Shown in pieces: positions 53,457-61,376 of a stretch of DNA of 64,000 nt. Source of the DNA: HK1 sp965202735 (GTDB lineage Bacteria > Pseudomonadota > Gammaproteobacteria > HK1); NCBI GenBank assembly GCA_965202735.1, contig OZ241844.1, positions 1,240,001 to 1,304,000 on the forward strand, written 5' to 3'. The notes under the pieces were generated by a model. It had not been told where the DNA came from. It saw nothing but the letters and a program-made list of their open reading frames with translations, and did not search any database. The number at the start of each line of letters is the position of its first letter. Position 1 is the stretch's first letter. A program made the position numbers and the translations under genes.

Positions 53457-54700
53457 AGCCCTTCCTCCCGGCTGAGGAAGCGGAAGAAGACGAAGGAGAA
53501 GGCGAGCAGGCACGCGAAGATGACCACCGCCACCGCCGCGCCGGCGCCGATGTTGGAGATCGCGAACGCCTGCTCGTAGACGTTGACGGTGAGGGTGCGG
53601 GTGCCCGCGTTGCCGCCGGTGAGCAGGAAGATGTCGTCGAACTTGTTGAACGTCCAGATGAAGCGCAGCAGGAAGAGCACGCTCAGGATCCCGAGCAGCA
53701 TCGGCAGCGAGAGGTACCGGAACTGCTGGAAGGGCGACGCGCCGTCCATGTCCGCGGCCTCGTACATGTCGGAGTCGATCGCCTGCATCCGCGCGAGGAT
53801 GAACAGGAACGAGAGCGGGAAGTAGCGCCAGACCTCGAAGGCGGTGACCATGACGAGCGCGAGCGGCCGCTCCCCGAAGAAGTTGATGGGCCGGTCCGTC
53901 ACGCCCATCTGGACCAGCAGCGCGTTGACCGAGCCGGAGAACGGGTCGAGCAGCAGGACCCAGGTGAACGCCACCGCGATGACGGGGGCGACGTAGGGGA
54001 ACAGGTAGAGGCCGCGCAGGAGGCCCCGCCCGCGGAACGGGCGGTCGAGGAGCTGGGCCGCGAACAGGCCCATGACGAGCGCGCCCAGGGTGCCGAAGAC
54101 GGTGTAGAACATCGTGACCCCGAGCACGTTCCAGAACTCCGCCCCGTCGAAGACGCGCGCGAAGTTCGCTCCGGTGAAGCTCGGGCTGGTCAGGACGTTC
54201 GGGGCGGAGCCGGTCACGCGCACGGGGGTGTCGCGGACGTCCGCACCGGCGTCGAGGAACACCTGGCCGACCGTCACCGGGATCCGGATGCGGTCGCGGA
54301 ACCCGCCCTCCCAGTCGCCGAGGTCGCAGGAGAGGTCGCGTCCCGCCAGCGTGCAGCGCGGGTCGAGCGCGCCCACCGCCAGCCCTTCGGGCAGGCGGTC
54401 GGACAGGGTGACGCCGCGAATCGTCCGCTCCCGGCTCGAGTTGCGCAGCCGGTAGCGGATCGTCGCCGCGTCTCCGGGCTCGGCCGGCCGTCCCCGCAGG
54501 TCTTCCCGGACCACCGGCGTCGGCGGCCGGAGATCGGAGAGGGTGACCGGCTTGACGCTGATCCAGAACACCGCGAGCAGCGGCAGGATCACCACCAGCG
54601 CGACCGCGAGGAGGGTCGGCAGGAGCAGGCCCCACGCGAGCCGCGCCTCGCGCCGGGCCAGCGATCCGGCGCCGCGCGGCGGTCCGAGGGCGGCCGTCAT
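53453..54700 (-). CDS. ABC sugar permease, MalF type, with inserted periplasmic domain
   Basis: 415 residues. TM1 is about 22-47. Residues about 52-168 form an insert not seen in ordinary MalF-like permeases: IRYRLRNSSRERTIRGVTLS, DRLPEGLAVGALDP, Cys116 and Cys125 in CTLAGRDLSC, a beta-rich DUF11/Ig-like pattern facing the periplasm. The normal permease core follows (GVTMFYTVFGTLGALVMGLF; EAADMDGASPFQQFRYLSLP is the EAA loop). E. coli MalF also carries an Ig-like loop, but after TM3. It probably contacts the binding protein (inference). The ATG at 54700 is favoured; the frame is open further upstream through repeats. Confidence 0.87.
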   Translation of the reverse strand: MTAALGPPRGAGSLARREARLAWGLLLPTLLAVALVVILPLLAVFWISVKPVTLSDLRPPTPVVREDLRGRPAEPGDAATIRYRLRNSSRERTIRGVTLSDRLPEGLAVGALDPRCTLAGRDLSCDLGDWEGGFRDRIRIPVTVGQVFLDAGADVRDTPVRVTGSAPNVLTSPSFTGANFARVFDGAEFWNVLGVTMFYTVFGTLGALVMGLFAAQLLDRPFRGRGLLRGLYLFPYVAPVIAVAFTWVLLLDPFSGSVNALLVQMGVTDRPINFFGERPLALVMVTAFEVWRYFPLSFLFILARMQAIDSDMYEAADMDGASPFQQFRYLSLPMLLGILSVLFLLRFIWTFNKFDDIFLLTGGNAGTRTLTVNVYEQAFAISNIGAGAAVAVVIFACLLAFSFVFFRFLSREEGL

Positions 54701-54886
54701 GCTCCCGGCTCGCGGCGCTCCGGCGGTATCCGTCCGGTGGCCCGGGGAGAGAGCGGAACGCGGCCCCGCCCGGGCGATGCCCGCCGCCGGATGGCCGATC
54801 CTTCCGCGCCGCCCGGCGGCCGAACGGCTCCCTCCGGCGGCGGGGACGGCGGGCGGGCGGCGCCTCCATGCGCCGCCCCCGGCAAG

Positions 54887-55037
54887 CGCCTCACGCGACC
54901 CCAGGGCGCATCCGGCACGGAGCTGCGCGTGCGCAGTCCTGTCCTGAGCGACGACAAGCGCCTCATGCGGCCCGAAGGCGCATCCGGCACCGGCGCCCGT
55001 GGGCGGCGGCCATCCGCCGCCCACGGCGAACGCCTCA
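54887..55037 (-). repeat. 72-bp-period repeats spreading from the binding-protein stop codon
   Basis: Units start at 54887, 54959 and 55031 (CGCCTCAYGCGRCC on the + strand), exactly 72 bp apart. The third spans the binding-protein stop; the others lie in the 334-bp gap to the MalF-like gene. Units are diverged but each repeats GCATCCGGCAC. The remainder of the gap (54701-54886) shows no gene. Confidence 0.75.
54998..55025 (-). terminator. Strong hairpin after the sugar-binding protein gene
   Basis: Perfect 12-bp arms (CGTGGGCGGCGG and complement) with loop CCAT, 9 bases after the stop. No T tract. Typical of an mRNA-stabilising or partial termination structure that keeps binding protein in excess over permease. 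Confidence 0.55.
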
Positions 55038-56426
55038 TTCGACCCGGGCCAGCTCTTCGTTCAGCGCGGCGACGGTCGAGGCCGCATCCCGCGCCCCGTC
55101 GATGTACTCGCGCACCAGGCGGTTGACGATCTGGCTGTTGACGATCCGGGAGGCCAGCGCGAGCTGTCCCTCGGCCACCCCCCAGCGCTTGGCCACGTCC
55201 AGCCCGCCGACGATCTCGTCGATCATCTCCTGGGCGTAGAGCGCCCCGAGCGGCGCCTTGCGGTCGACGCCGACCGGCAGCTTCGACCATGCCTCGGTGA
55301 AGGCGTCCGGGTCGTCGGCGGTGCCGCGGCGCACCGGGAACTTGCCCTCCGGCGCGATCGAGAGCGTCTGCGCATAGCCCTCGTCCATGGAGAACCGGAC
55401 GAACTCCATCGCCGCGTCGGTGGCCGCGTCCGACGTGATGCCGAAGTACCGGATGTCGCCCCAGGCCGCGCCGTCGGGGTTCGAGGGCCCCGAGAAGTTG
55501 GTCACGATGCCGGTCTTCGACGCAAGCTCGCTGGAGGTCGGGTCGTCGTTGATGGTGGGCGGGGCGCTGTCGCGGAGCCCTGCCAGCTCGTCCAGGATGA
55601 AGGGCGACCAGATGATCATCGCCGCCCTGCCCGCGAAGTAGAGCTCGCGCGACTGCTTCCAGTAGAGCTCGCCCGGAGGCGAGGCCATCGCGACCGCCTT
55701 GTAGAAGTCGAGCACCTCGACGGTCTTCGCCTCGTCGAGCGGCGCGAAGCCGTCCGCACCGACGGGCGAGACGCCGTTGGCGAGGAAGACGTGCTCCAGG
55801 ACCTGGCTCATGAAGTTCTCGTCCACCTTGGTGGCGGCCACGAAGCCGTACATCCCCGGCGGCTCGTGGAGCGCCTCGATGGCGGCGAGCACGCGGGCGT
55901 AGCTCGTCGGTGCGGCGAGGCCCGCGGCGTCGAAGAGATCCCTGCGGTAGACCACCATCTGGGTCCAGCCGTCCACCGGGACGCTGGCGTATCCGTCGCC
56001 GACCGCGGCCATTGCGAGGGCGCCGGGGGCGAACGTGCCGCCGCCGAGCGTCTCGATGACGTCCGAGGCGGCCTCCGTGTCCAGGATGCCGGCCTCGGCC
56101 CAGGGCAGGGCGTACTGAAGCGTGTGGTAGATGACGTCCGGCAGGTCGCCCGCCGCGAACGCGGCCGTCGCCCGGGTGCCGAGGTCCTTCTCGGTGACCG
56201 GGATGACCTCCACGTCGTGTCCGCTCGCGGCCGCGAACCGCTCGGCCATCGCCTGCTGCTTCGCGAGGCGGTCGGGCTGCTCCTCGGTCGTCCAGAACCG
56301 GAGACCCTCGGCGGAGACGGACCCCGCGGCCAGGCCCAGGGCCAGCAGGCACGGGGCCAGGGCGCCGATGCGCAACTGGCGCGTCGCATGTGTCGCATGT
56401 GTCGCATGTGCGGATTTCGTGAACAT
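55035..56426 (-). CDS. Extracellular solute-binding protein, family 1 (sugar type)
   Basis: 463 residues from the ATG at 56426, which has GAGGAGG nine bases upstream. A signal peptide (LRIGALAPCLLALGLAAGSVSA) follows an odd n-region HATHATHAT encoded by three 9-bp repeats. Mature part: EGLRFWTTEEQPDRLAKQQA, FAAGDLPDVIYHTLQYAL, SVPVDGWTQMVVYRRDLFDA, FAGRAAMIIWSPFILDEL, EGKFPVRRG. Periplasmic receptor for the MalF/MalG/MalK-type importer encoded next. Ligand inferred from the GH63 neighbour. Confidence 0.9.
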   Translation of the reverse strand: MFTKSAHATHATHATRQLRIGALAPCLLALGLAAGSVSAEGLRFWTTEEQPDRLAKQQAMAERFAAASGHDVEVIPVTEKDLGTRATAAFAAGDLPDVIYHTLQYALPWAEAGILDTEAASDVIETLGGGTFAPGALAMAAVGDGYASVPVDGWTQMVVYRRDLFDAAGLAAPTSYARVLAAIEALHEPPGMYGFVAATKVDENFMSQVLEHVFLANGVSPVGADGFAPLDEAKTVEVLDFYKAVAMASPPGELYWKQSRELYFAGRAAMIIWSPFILDELAGLRDSAPPTINDDPTSSELASKTGIVTNFSGPSNPDGAAWGDIRYFGITSDAATDAAMEFVRFSMDEGYAQTLSIAPEGKFPVRRGTADDPDAFTEAWSKLPVGVDRKAPLGALYAQEMIDEIVGGLDVAKRWGVAEGQLALASRIVNSQIVNRLVREYIDGARDAASTVAALNEELARVE

Positions 56427-56440
56427 CGTGCGTTTCCTCC

Positions 56441-57432
56441 TCACTTGGATGGCTGGCGTGGTGAAGCGGTCGAACGGCGGGACGCGAGCAGCCGCGCCAG
56501 ATCGCCGCGTACGTGGAGAGCGGCGGGTCGGCGTGGCTTCCGTCCGGGATGCCGTCGTATCCGATCACCGAGACCTCGCGGGCAACCCGGAGTCCGCGGC
56601 GCCGGACGGCGCGGTAGAGGCCGAGCGCCGCGGAATCGACGGCGAAGACCACCGCCGTCGGCGGCCCCGGCAGCGCGAGCAGGGACTCGGCGGCGGCCTC
56701 GCCCTCGTCCGGGGCCAGCGCATCGGACCGCACGAGCCGGGGGTCGGGGTCGATTCCCGCACTCGCGAGCCCCCTGCGAAAGCCCTCGAGCCGCAGCCGG
56801 CTGTACTGATAGCGGCCGCCCCCGTTGACGAACGCGATGCGGCGGTGGCCGAGCGCCGCCAGGCGTCGGACCGCGTCCGCCATCGCGTCCTCGGACCGGA
56901 TGTCGTACCAGGCGCAGCCGGTGGAGTCCCCGGTCCGGCCGAACATGACGAACGGCACGTCCTCGCTCCGCAACAGCGCGATGCGCGGGTCCTCGGCCAG
57001 CGTGCGCGGGAGGATGAACCCGTCGACCTTGTGCTCGTCGACGAGGCGCCGCATGGTGTCGAGCGTCGCGCCCTCGCCGTCGGCGGTCGCGACCGTGATG
57101 GTCCAGCCTTCGCTGCTCGCGACGAAGGAGATCCCGGCCAGGAAGTCGGCGAGGAACGGCCGGTGGGCATCGTGCTCGTCGGTCCGGACGACCAGGCCGA
57201 GCGCCCGCGCCCGCCCCGTGCGGATGGCCTGGGCATGGCTGAGCGGGCGGTAGCCCAGGCGCGCCGCGGCGCGGCGCACCCGCTCCCGGGTCCCCGGAGC
57301 GATGTCGGGATAGCCGTTGAGCGCCCGCGACACGGTGCTCTTGGTCAGTCCCAGGGCCGCCGAGACATCGGAGATGGTGACCCGGGGACGCCTGCGGCCG
57401 GCGGGGCGCCCCTGCGCGTCGAGCTGAGCCAT
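56441..57432 (-). pseudogene. LacI-family regulator, apparently frameshifted near its 3' end
   Basis: Starts at the ATG 57432 (GGAGG upstream). HTH with hinge VTISDVSAALGLTKSTVSRA, then the sugar-binding domain (RALGLVVRTDEHDAHRPFLA; VDGFILPR; GHRRIAFVNGGG; SVIGYDGIPDGSHADPPLST). After STYAA (about 56505) the frame loses its family sequence, while the next frame continues DLARLLASRRSTASPRQPSK and stops 15 bases before the binding-protein gene. One missing base near GCGGCGATCTGG explains it. Only the last ~20-30 residues are affected, so the protein may still work. Mutation or assembly error cannot be told apart. Confidence 0.8.
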
Positions 57433-57454
57433 CGAGCATGTCCTCCCGCGCGGG

Positions 57455-57483
57455 ATTATTCTCGCCGAAACCGGTTTCGGCAA
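57455..57483 (-). promoter_or_regulatory. Promoter of the lacI-ABC-GH63 operon
   Basis: TTGCCG, 17 bases, AATAAT on the minus strand, 25 bases before the regulator start. The spacer is occupied by the operator. The repeat copy 5 edge (57501) is 17 bases upstream of the -35. Confidence 0.7.
57465..57480. promoter_or_regulatory. LacI-family operator
   Basis: Perfect 16-bp palindrome CCGAAACCGGTTTCGG with central CG, typical of LacI-family sites. It lies between and partly over the -35 of the operon promoter. Binding by the adjacent regulator would block the promoter until inducer arrives. Confidence 0.8.
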
Positions 57484-57500
57484 GCGTTCCTCCGGTGCGT

Positions 57501-57622
57501 CAGCCATTCCCGCCAGCGCCCGGAGAGGTCGTGCCGTGGCGGGATTCCGGCGCGATTTCGGCCCTCGGGACGCCGGACCGAGGGGAATTCAGGAGCATGT
57601 TTCCGCCTGGCGGGAATTGCTG
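57501..57622 (+). repeat. Dispersed 122-bp palindromic element, copy 5
   Basis: Forward orientation, CAGCCATTCCCGCCAGCGCC to CCTGGCGGGAATTGCTG, in the 430-bp divergent gap between the lacI-type regulator and livK. Its left edge faces the lacI promoter. Confidence 0.92.
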
Positions 57623-57633
57623 CCAGGACCCCG

Positions 57634-57753
57634 GCGATTCCCGCCAGCGCCCGGAGAGGCCGTGCCGTGGCGGGATTCCGGCGCAATTCCGACCACCAGG
57701 GCGTCCAGTCGAGGGGACTTCGAGGGCATGTTCCCGCCCGGCGGGAATTGCTG
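57634..57753 (+). repeat. Dispersed 122-bp palindromic element, copy 6
   Basis: Forward orientation, 12 bases after copy 5, ending CCCGGCGGGAATTGCTG. It is immediately followed by CCAGCGCCCGGA, the first bases of what would be a further copy. Its right edge faces the livK promoter. Confidence 0.92.
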
Positions 57754-57770
57754 CCAGCGCCCGGATCCAT

Positions 57771-57801
57771 TTGACACACTGACGGTCGTCGGGGAGAAAA
57801 T
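57771..57801 (+). promoter_or_regulatory. Promoter of the livK-H-M-G-F operon
   Basis: Consensus TTGACA at 57771-57776, then 18-19 bases and AGAAAA/GAAAAT. The -35 is 17 bases beyond the edge of repeat copy 6. About 60 bases upstream of the livK start. Confidence 0.5.
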
Positions 57802-57862
57802 GCGGGACCGGAGCGCCGGCATCCGCCGGAGCCGGAGCCGGTCAACGGAGGGAGGAGCCATC

Positions 57863-59047
57863 ATGAACGGAAGGAGAAACACGATCTCCGCGCTTGCCGC
57901 CGCGCTGCTCGCCGCAGCCGCCGCCACCGCGAGCGCGCAGCCGGACATCAGGATCGGAGTGCTTCTGCCGTACTCCGGAGTGTTCGGAGGGCTGGGCAAG
58001 GACCAGGACATTTCGCTCGAGATGGGCTTCGACGACCTCGGCCGCGAGGTCGCGGGGCGCAGCATCACGCTCGTCAAGGCGGACACCGAGTCCAGGCCCA
58101 ACGCCGGCCTCGCCGCGATCAAGGCCCTCATCCTGCGCGACAAGGTCGACATGGTGGTCGGGATCATCTCCTCCGCCGTCGCCGGCGCGGTGCGCGACTA
58201 CGTGCACGGCTCGCAGACGCCGCTCATCATCACCAACGCCGGCAACGACGCGCTGACCGGGACGCTGTGCAGCCCCTGGATCCTCCGCACGTCGTTCTCC
58301 AACTCGCAGATCAACCGCGACATGGGGCCGTGGATGGCCGGACAGGGCTACAGGAGCGCCTTCCTGATGGCCTTCGACTACGCGGCCGGGCACCAGATGA
58401 TGGACACCTTCAAGGCGGGATTCACCGCCGCCGGGGGCGCCATCGCCGGCGAGGCGTACCCGCCGCTCGGGGAGACCAAGGACTTCGGCCCGTATCTGGC
58501 GCAGGCGAAGGCCGCCGGTCCGGACCTGGTCTACGTGTTCTTCGCGGGCGGGCCCGCCATCAAGTTCATCAAGGAATGGGGCGCCTTCGGCATGAAGGGC
58601 GAGGTGCAGCTCGCGGGCGCGGGCTGGCTCAACTCCGCGCTCTACGTCAGGAAGCAGGGCGCCGACGCGCTCGGCACGCTCGGCGCGCTCAACTACTACC
58701 CGTCGATCGACACCCCGGAGAACAACGCGTTCCAGGCGCAGTTCCGGGCCATGCACGGGCGCGACGCCTCGGAGTTCGGAGTCGTCGCATACGACACCGC
58801 CCGGCTCATCGTCTCCGCGCTGGAGATGACGGGCGGCGACACCAGCGACCGGGCGGCGCTCGTCAAGGCCATGCACAAGGTGGAGTTCACCGGGCCGCGC
58901 GGGCCGTTGCGGATCGACCCGAAGACCAACAACGTGGTCCAGAACATCTACGTGGCGCGCATCGAGGAGCAGGGCGACTCGGTGGGCGCGGCGATCCTGC
59001 ACACCTTCCCGAACGTGCAGGACCCGCCGAACGGCTGCACGCTCTGA
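57863..59047 (+). CDS. livK: Branched-chain-amino-acid-type ABC substrate-binding protein
   Basis: 394 residues, Peripla_BP_6 family. Signal peptide (TISALAAALLAAAAATASAQ), then IRIGVLLPYSGVFGGLGKDQ, DMVVGIISSAVAGAVRDYV, PLIITNAGNDALTG, VYVFFAGGPAIKFIKEWGAF, VVAYDTARLIVSAL. GGAGGAG upstream of the ATG. Such proteins also serve aromatic acids, amides or urea, so the ligand is open. First gene of a complete liv-type operon. Confidence 0.88.
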   Translation: MNGRRNTISALAAALLAAAAATASAQPDIRIGVLLPYSGVFGGLGKDQDISLEMGFDDLGREVAGRSITLVKADTESRPNAGLAAIKALILRDKVDMVVGIISSAVAGAVRDYVHGSQTPLIITNAGNDALTGTLCSPWILRTSFSNSQINRDMGPWMAGQGYRSAFLMAFDYAAGHQMMDTFKAGFTAAGGAIAGEAYPPLGETKDFGPYLAQAKAAGPDLVYVFFAGGPAIKFIKEWGAFGMKGEVQLAGAGWLNSALYVRKQGADALGTLGALNYYPSIDTPENNAFQAQFRAMHGRDASEFGVVAYDTARLIVSALEMTGGDTSDRAALVKAMHKVEFTGPRGPLRIDPKTNNVVQNIYVARIEEQGDSVGAAILHTFPNVQDPPNGCTL

Positions 59048-59064
59048 CCGCGTTCGCGCTCCAC

Positions 59065-59089
59065 GCCCTCTCCCGCGACGGGAGAGGGC
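59065..59089 (+). terminator. Hairpin between livK and livH
   Basis: Perfect 10-bp arms GCCCTCTCCC/GGGAGAGGGC with loop GCGAC, 17 bases after the livK stop, followed by TTCC only. Likely partial terminator or 3' stabiliser that gives excess binding protein. Confidence 0.6.
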
Positions 59090-59117
59090 TTCCACCGCAA
59101 CCGGCACGGCCCGCGCC

Positions 59118-59996
59118 ATGCTGCTCGACCCCGGATTCCTGATCGTCCAGACCCTGAACGGATTGCAGCTCTCGATGCTGCTGTTCCTGCTCTCGATCGG
59201 ACTGTCGGTGGTGTTCGGGTTGATGAACTTCATCAACCTCGCGCACGGGACGCTCTACATGGTGGGCGCGTACCTGGCGCTGTCCGCCGTGCGCTGGTTC
59301 GATTCCTACTGGGTCGCGCTCGCGCTGGCGCCGCTGGGCGTCGCGCTCGTCGGGGCGGTGCTCTACGCGGTGCTGCTCCGGCACATGCAGCGCCGGAGCC
59401 CGATGCGCCAGGTGCTGGTCACTTTCGGGCTCATCTTCGTCGGCTTCGACGCGGTGCGCATGATCTGGGGGGTGCTGCCGCACACGATCCCGGTCCCGCA
59501 GGCGCTGGACGGCCGCGTGACCATCCTCGGAGAGGTGTATCCGGCCTACCGCCTGTTCATCATCGGGGTCGGCCTCGCGGTGCTCGCCGCGCTCCACTTC
59601 GGGCTGGAGCGCACCCGGCTCGGGGCCATCGTGCGGGCCGGGGTCGACGACCGGACGATGGTGGCGGCGCTCGGGATCGACGTCGACCGCGTGTTCTTCC
59701 TCGTGTTCTGCCTCGGGTGCTGGCTGGCCGGGCTCGCCGGAGTGGTGTCGGCGCCGGTGTTCTCGATCTTTCCCGGCATGGACATGTCCATCCTCATACT
59801 CACCCTCATCGTGGTGGTGGTCGGCGGCCCGGGAAGCCTCAAGGGAGCGGTGGTCGGCTCGCTCCTCATCGGCATGGTCGACACCTACGGGCAGGTGCTG
59901 GCGCCCGAGCTCGCGCGGGTCACCATCTACGCGCTGATGGCCGCGGTCCTGCTGGCGCGGCCCCACGGGCTGTTCCCGGTGAGCCGGGCGCACTGA
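59118..59996 (+). CDS. livH: Branched-chain-type ABC permease LivH
   Basis: 292 residues, about eight TM helices. Family features: LSIGLSVVFGLMNFINLAHG near the N-terminus, the cytoplasmic EAA-like loop RTRLGAIVRAGVDDRTMVAA, and GGPGSLKGAVVGSLLIGMVD near the C-terminus. Forms the translocation path with LivM. Confidence 0.92.
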   Translation: MLLDPGFLIVQTLNGLQLSMLLFLLSIGLSVVFGLMNFINLAHGTLYMVGAYLALSAVRWFDSYWVALALAPLGVALVGAVLYAVLLRHMQRRSPMRQVLVTFGLIFVGFDAVRMIWGVLPHTIPVPQALDGRVTILGEVYPAYRLFIIGVGLAVLAALHFGLERTRLGAIVRAGVDDRTMVAALGIDVDRVFFLVFCLGCWLAGLAGVVSAPVFSIFPGMDMSILILTLIVVVVGGPGSLKGAVVGSLLIGMVDTYGQVLAPELARVTIYALMAAVLLARPHGLFPVSRAH

Positions 59997-60075
59997 ATCC
60001 GATGCACGGCCGCGACACGCTGCGCTCCTTCCCGGGGGCGACCCGCCGCCCGATTCCGGCGGCGTGCTGATTCCG

Positions 60076-61068
60076 ATGCCCGGTCGCGATCCCCTGCACC
60101 TGCCCGCCGCCGTCGCGCTCGTCGTCGCGGCCGGCGTCGCGTGGTACGGAGGCGACTTCTTCCGCCACGAAGTGCTGGCGGAGATCGCGATCTTCGCGAT
60201 CTTCGCGATGAGCCTGGACCTGCTGGTCGGCTATGCGGGCCTGGTCTCGCTCGGGCACGCCGCGTTCTTCGCCGTCGGCGCCTACGCCACCGCGTCCTGC
60301 ACCGTGTTTCTGGGCTGGCCGGTGCCGGCCGCGACCGCGGCCGCGGTGGGGTGCGCCGCGGCACTGGCCGCGGTGGCGGGGGTGCTCGTGATCCGGGTCG
60401 GCGGGGTCTTCTTCATCATGATCACCCTCGCCCTCGGCCAGATGGTCTACGCGTACTTCTTCAAGGCGCGCGAGTTCGGGGCGGACAACGGCATGGCCGG
60501 CATCCCCCGCCCGGACCTCGCGGCGCTCGGCCTCGACGCGGCCGACCCGCGGGTGTTCTCCGCCCTGGCGCTCATCGCCGCGGTCGCGGTGTGGGCGCTG
60601 CTCGGCATGGTGGTGCGCTCGCCGTTCGGGGCGATGCTCGCCGCCATCCACCGCAACGAGAGCCGGGTGCGGGCGCTCGGCTGCCCGGTCCGGCACTACA
60701 AGCTCGCCGCCTTCGTGCTCGCCGGCGCGCTCGCCGGATTCGCCGGGTCGCTCGTCGCGCAGCACAGCGGCTTCGTCTCGCCGGACCTCGGGTTCTGGAC
60801 CGTCTCCGGCGAGGCGCTGATCATGGTCATCATCGGCGGCATGGGCAGCCTCGTCGGCGCCGCGCTCGGCGCGGTGGTGATGGTGCTGCTCCGCCACGAG
60901 CTGTCCCACAGCGCATTCTGGGAGGCGATCGGGCTTCCCGCGGACCTCGCGAGCTACTGGCAGCTCGTGATGGGGCTCGTCTTCATCGCGATCGTGCTTC
61001 TCGCCGGGGACGGCCTCTACGGCCGGCTCTCGACGACATGGCGATGGGCGCGGGCGCGGCGGACATGA
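60076..61068 (+). CDS. livM: Branched-chain-type ABC permease LivM
   Basis: 330 residues from the ATG at 60076; the frame is open from a GTG at 60064. TM helices, MSLDLLVGYAGLVSLGHAAF, the loop RSPFGAMLAAIHRNESRVRA and GGMGSLVGAALGAVVMVLL fit LivM. The last codons (GRLSTTWRWARARRT) are the first unit of a 101-bp tandem repeat. Confidence 0.9.
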   Translation: MPGRDPLHLPAAVALVVAAGVAWYGGDFFRHEVLAEIAIFAIFAMSLDLLVGYAGLVSLGHAAFFAVGAYATASCTVFLGWPVPAATAAAVGCAAALAAVAGVLVIRVGGVFFIMITLALGQMVYAYFFKAREFGADNGMAGIPRPDLAALGLDAADPRVFSALALIAAVAVWALLGMVVRSPFGAMLAAIHRNESRVRALGCPVRHYKLAAFVLAGALAGFAGSLVAQHSGFVSPDLGFWTVSGEALIMVIIGGMGSLVGAALGAVVMVLLRHELSHSAFWEAIGLPADLASYWQLVMGLVFIAIVLLAGDGLYGRLSTTWRWARARRT

Positions 61069-61365
61069 GAGCCGGGCACTCGCGAGCCGGCGCCGCTCCG
61101 TTCGCGGACGGCCCGGTCCACGGCCGGCTCTCGACGACGTGGCGACGGGCGCGGGCGCGGCGGACATGAGAGCCGGGCACTCGCGAGCCGGCGCCGCTCC
61201 GTTCGCGGACGGCCCGGTCCACGGCCGGCTCTCGACGACGTGGCGACGGGCGCGGGCGCGGCGGACATGAGAGCCGGGCACTCGCGAGCCGGCGCCGCTC
61301 CGTTCGCGGACGGCCCGGTCCACGGCCGGCTCTCGACGACGTGGCGACGGGCGCGGGCGCGGCGG
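61021..61365 (+). repeat. 101-bp tandem repeat spreading from the livM 3' end
   Basis: Units begin at 61021, 61122, 61223 and 61324 (GGCCGGCTCTCGACGAC), three full and one partial. The first covers the livM stop and differs slightly (GACATGGCGATG); the next ones are near-identical. They make up almost all of the 308-bp livM-livG gap. Each carries a GAGCCGGGCACTCGCGAGCC segment able to fold. Confidence 0.95.
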
Positions 61366-61376
61366 GCGGCCATCCG

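Noticed and set aside
54697..57507. A 936-residue minus frame joining LacI and downstream sequence
   Set aside because: The LacI part is real, but the frame then runs out of frame through the binding-protein gene; the break is better explained by a one-base frameshift.
61021..61365. Could the 101-bp array be a CRISPR or small-RNA array?
   Set aside because: Whole units are repeated without unique spacers, and the first unit is the end of livM; it is a tandem duplication.
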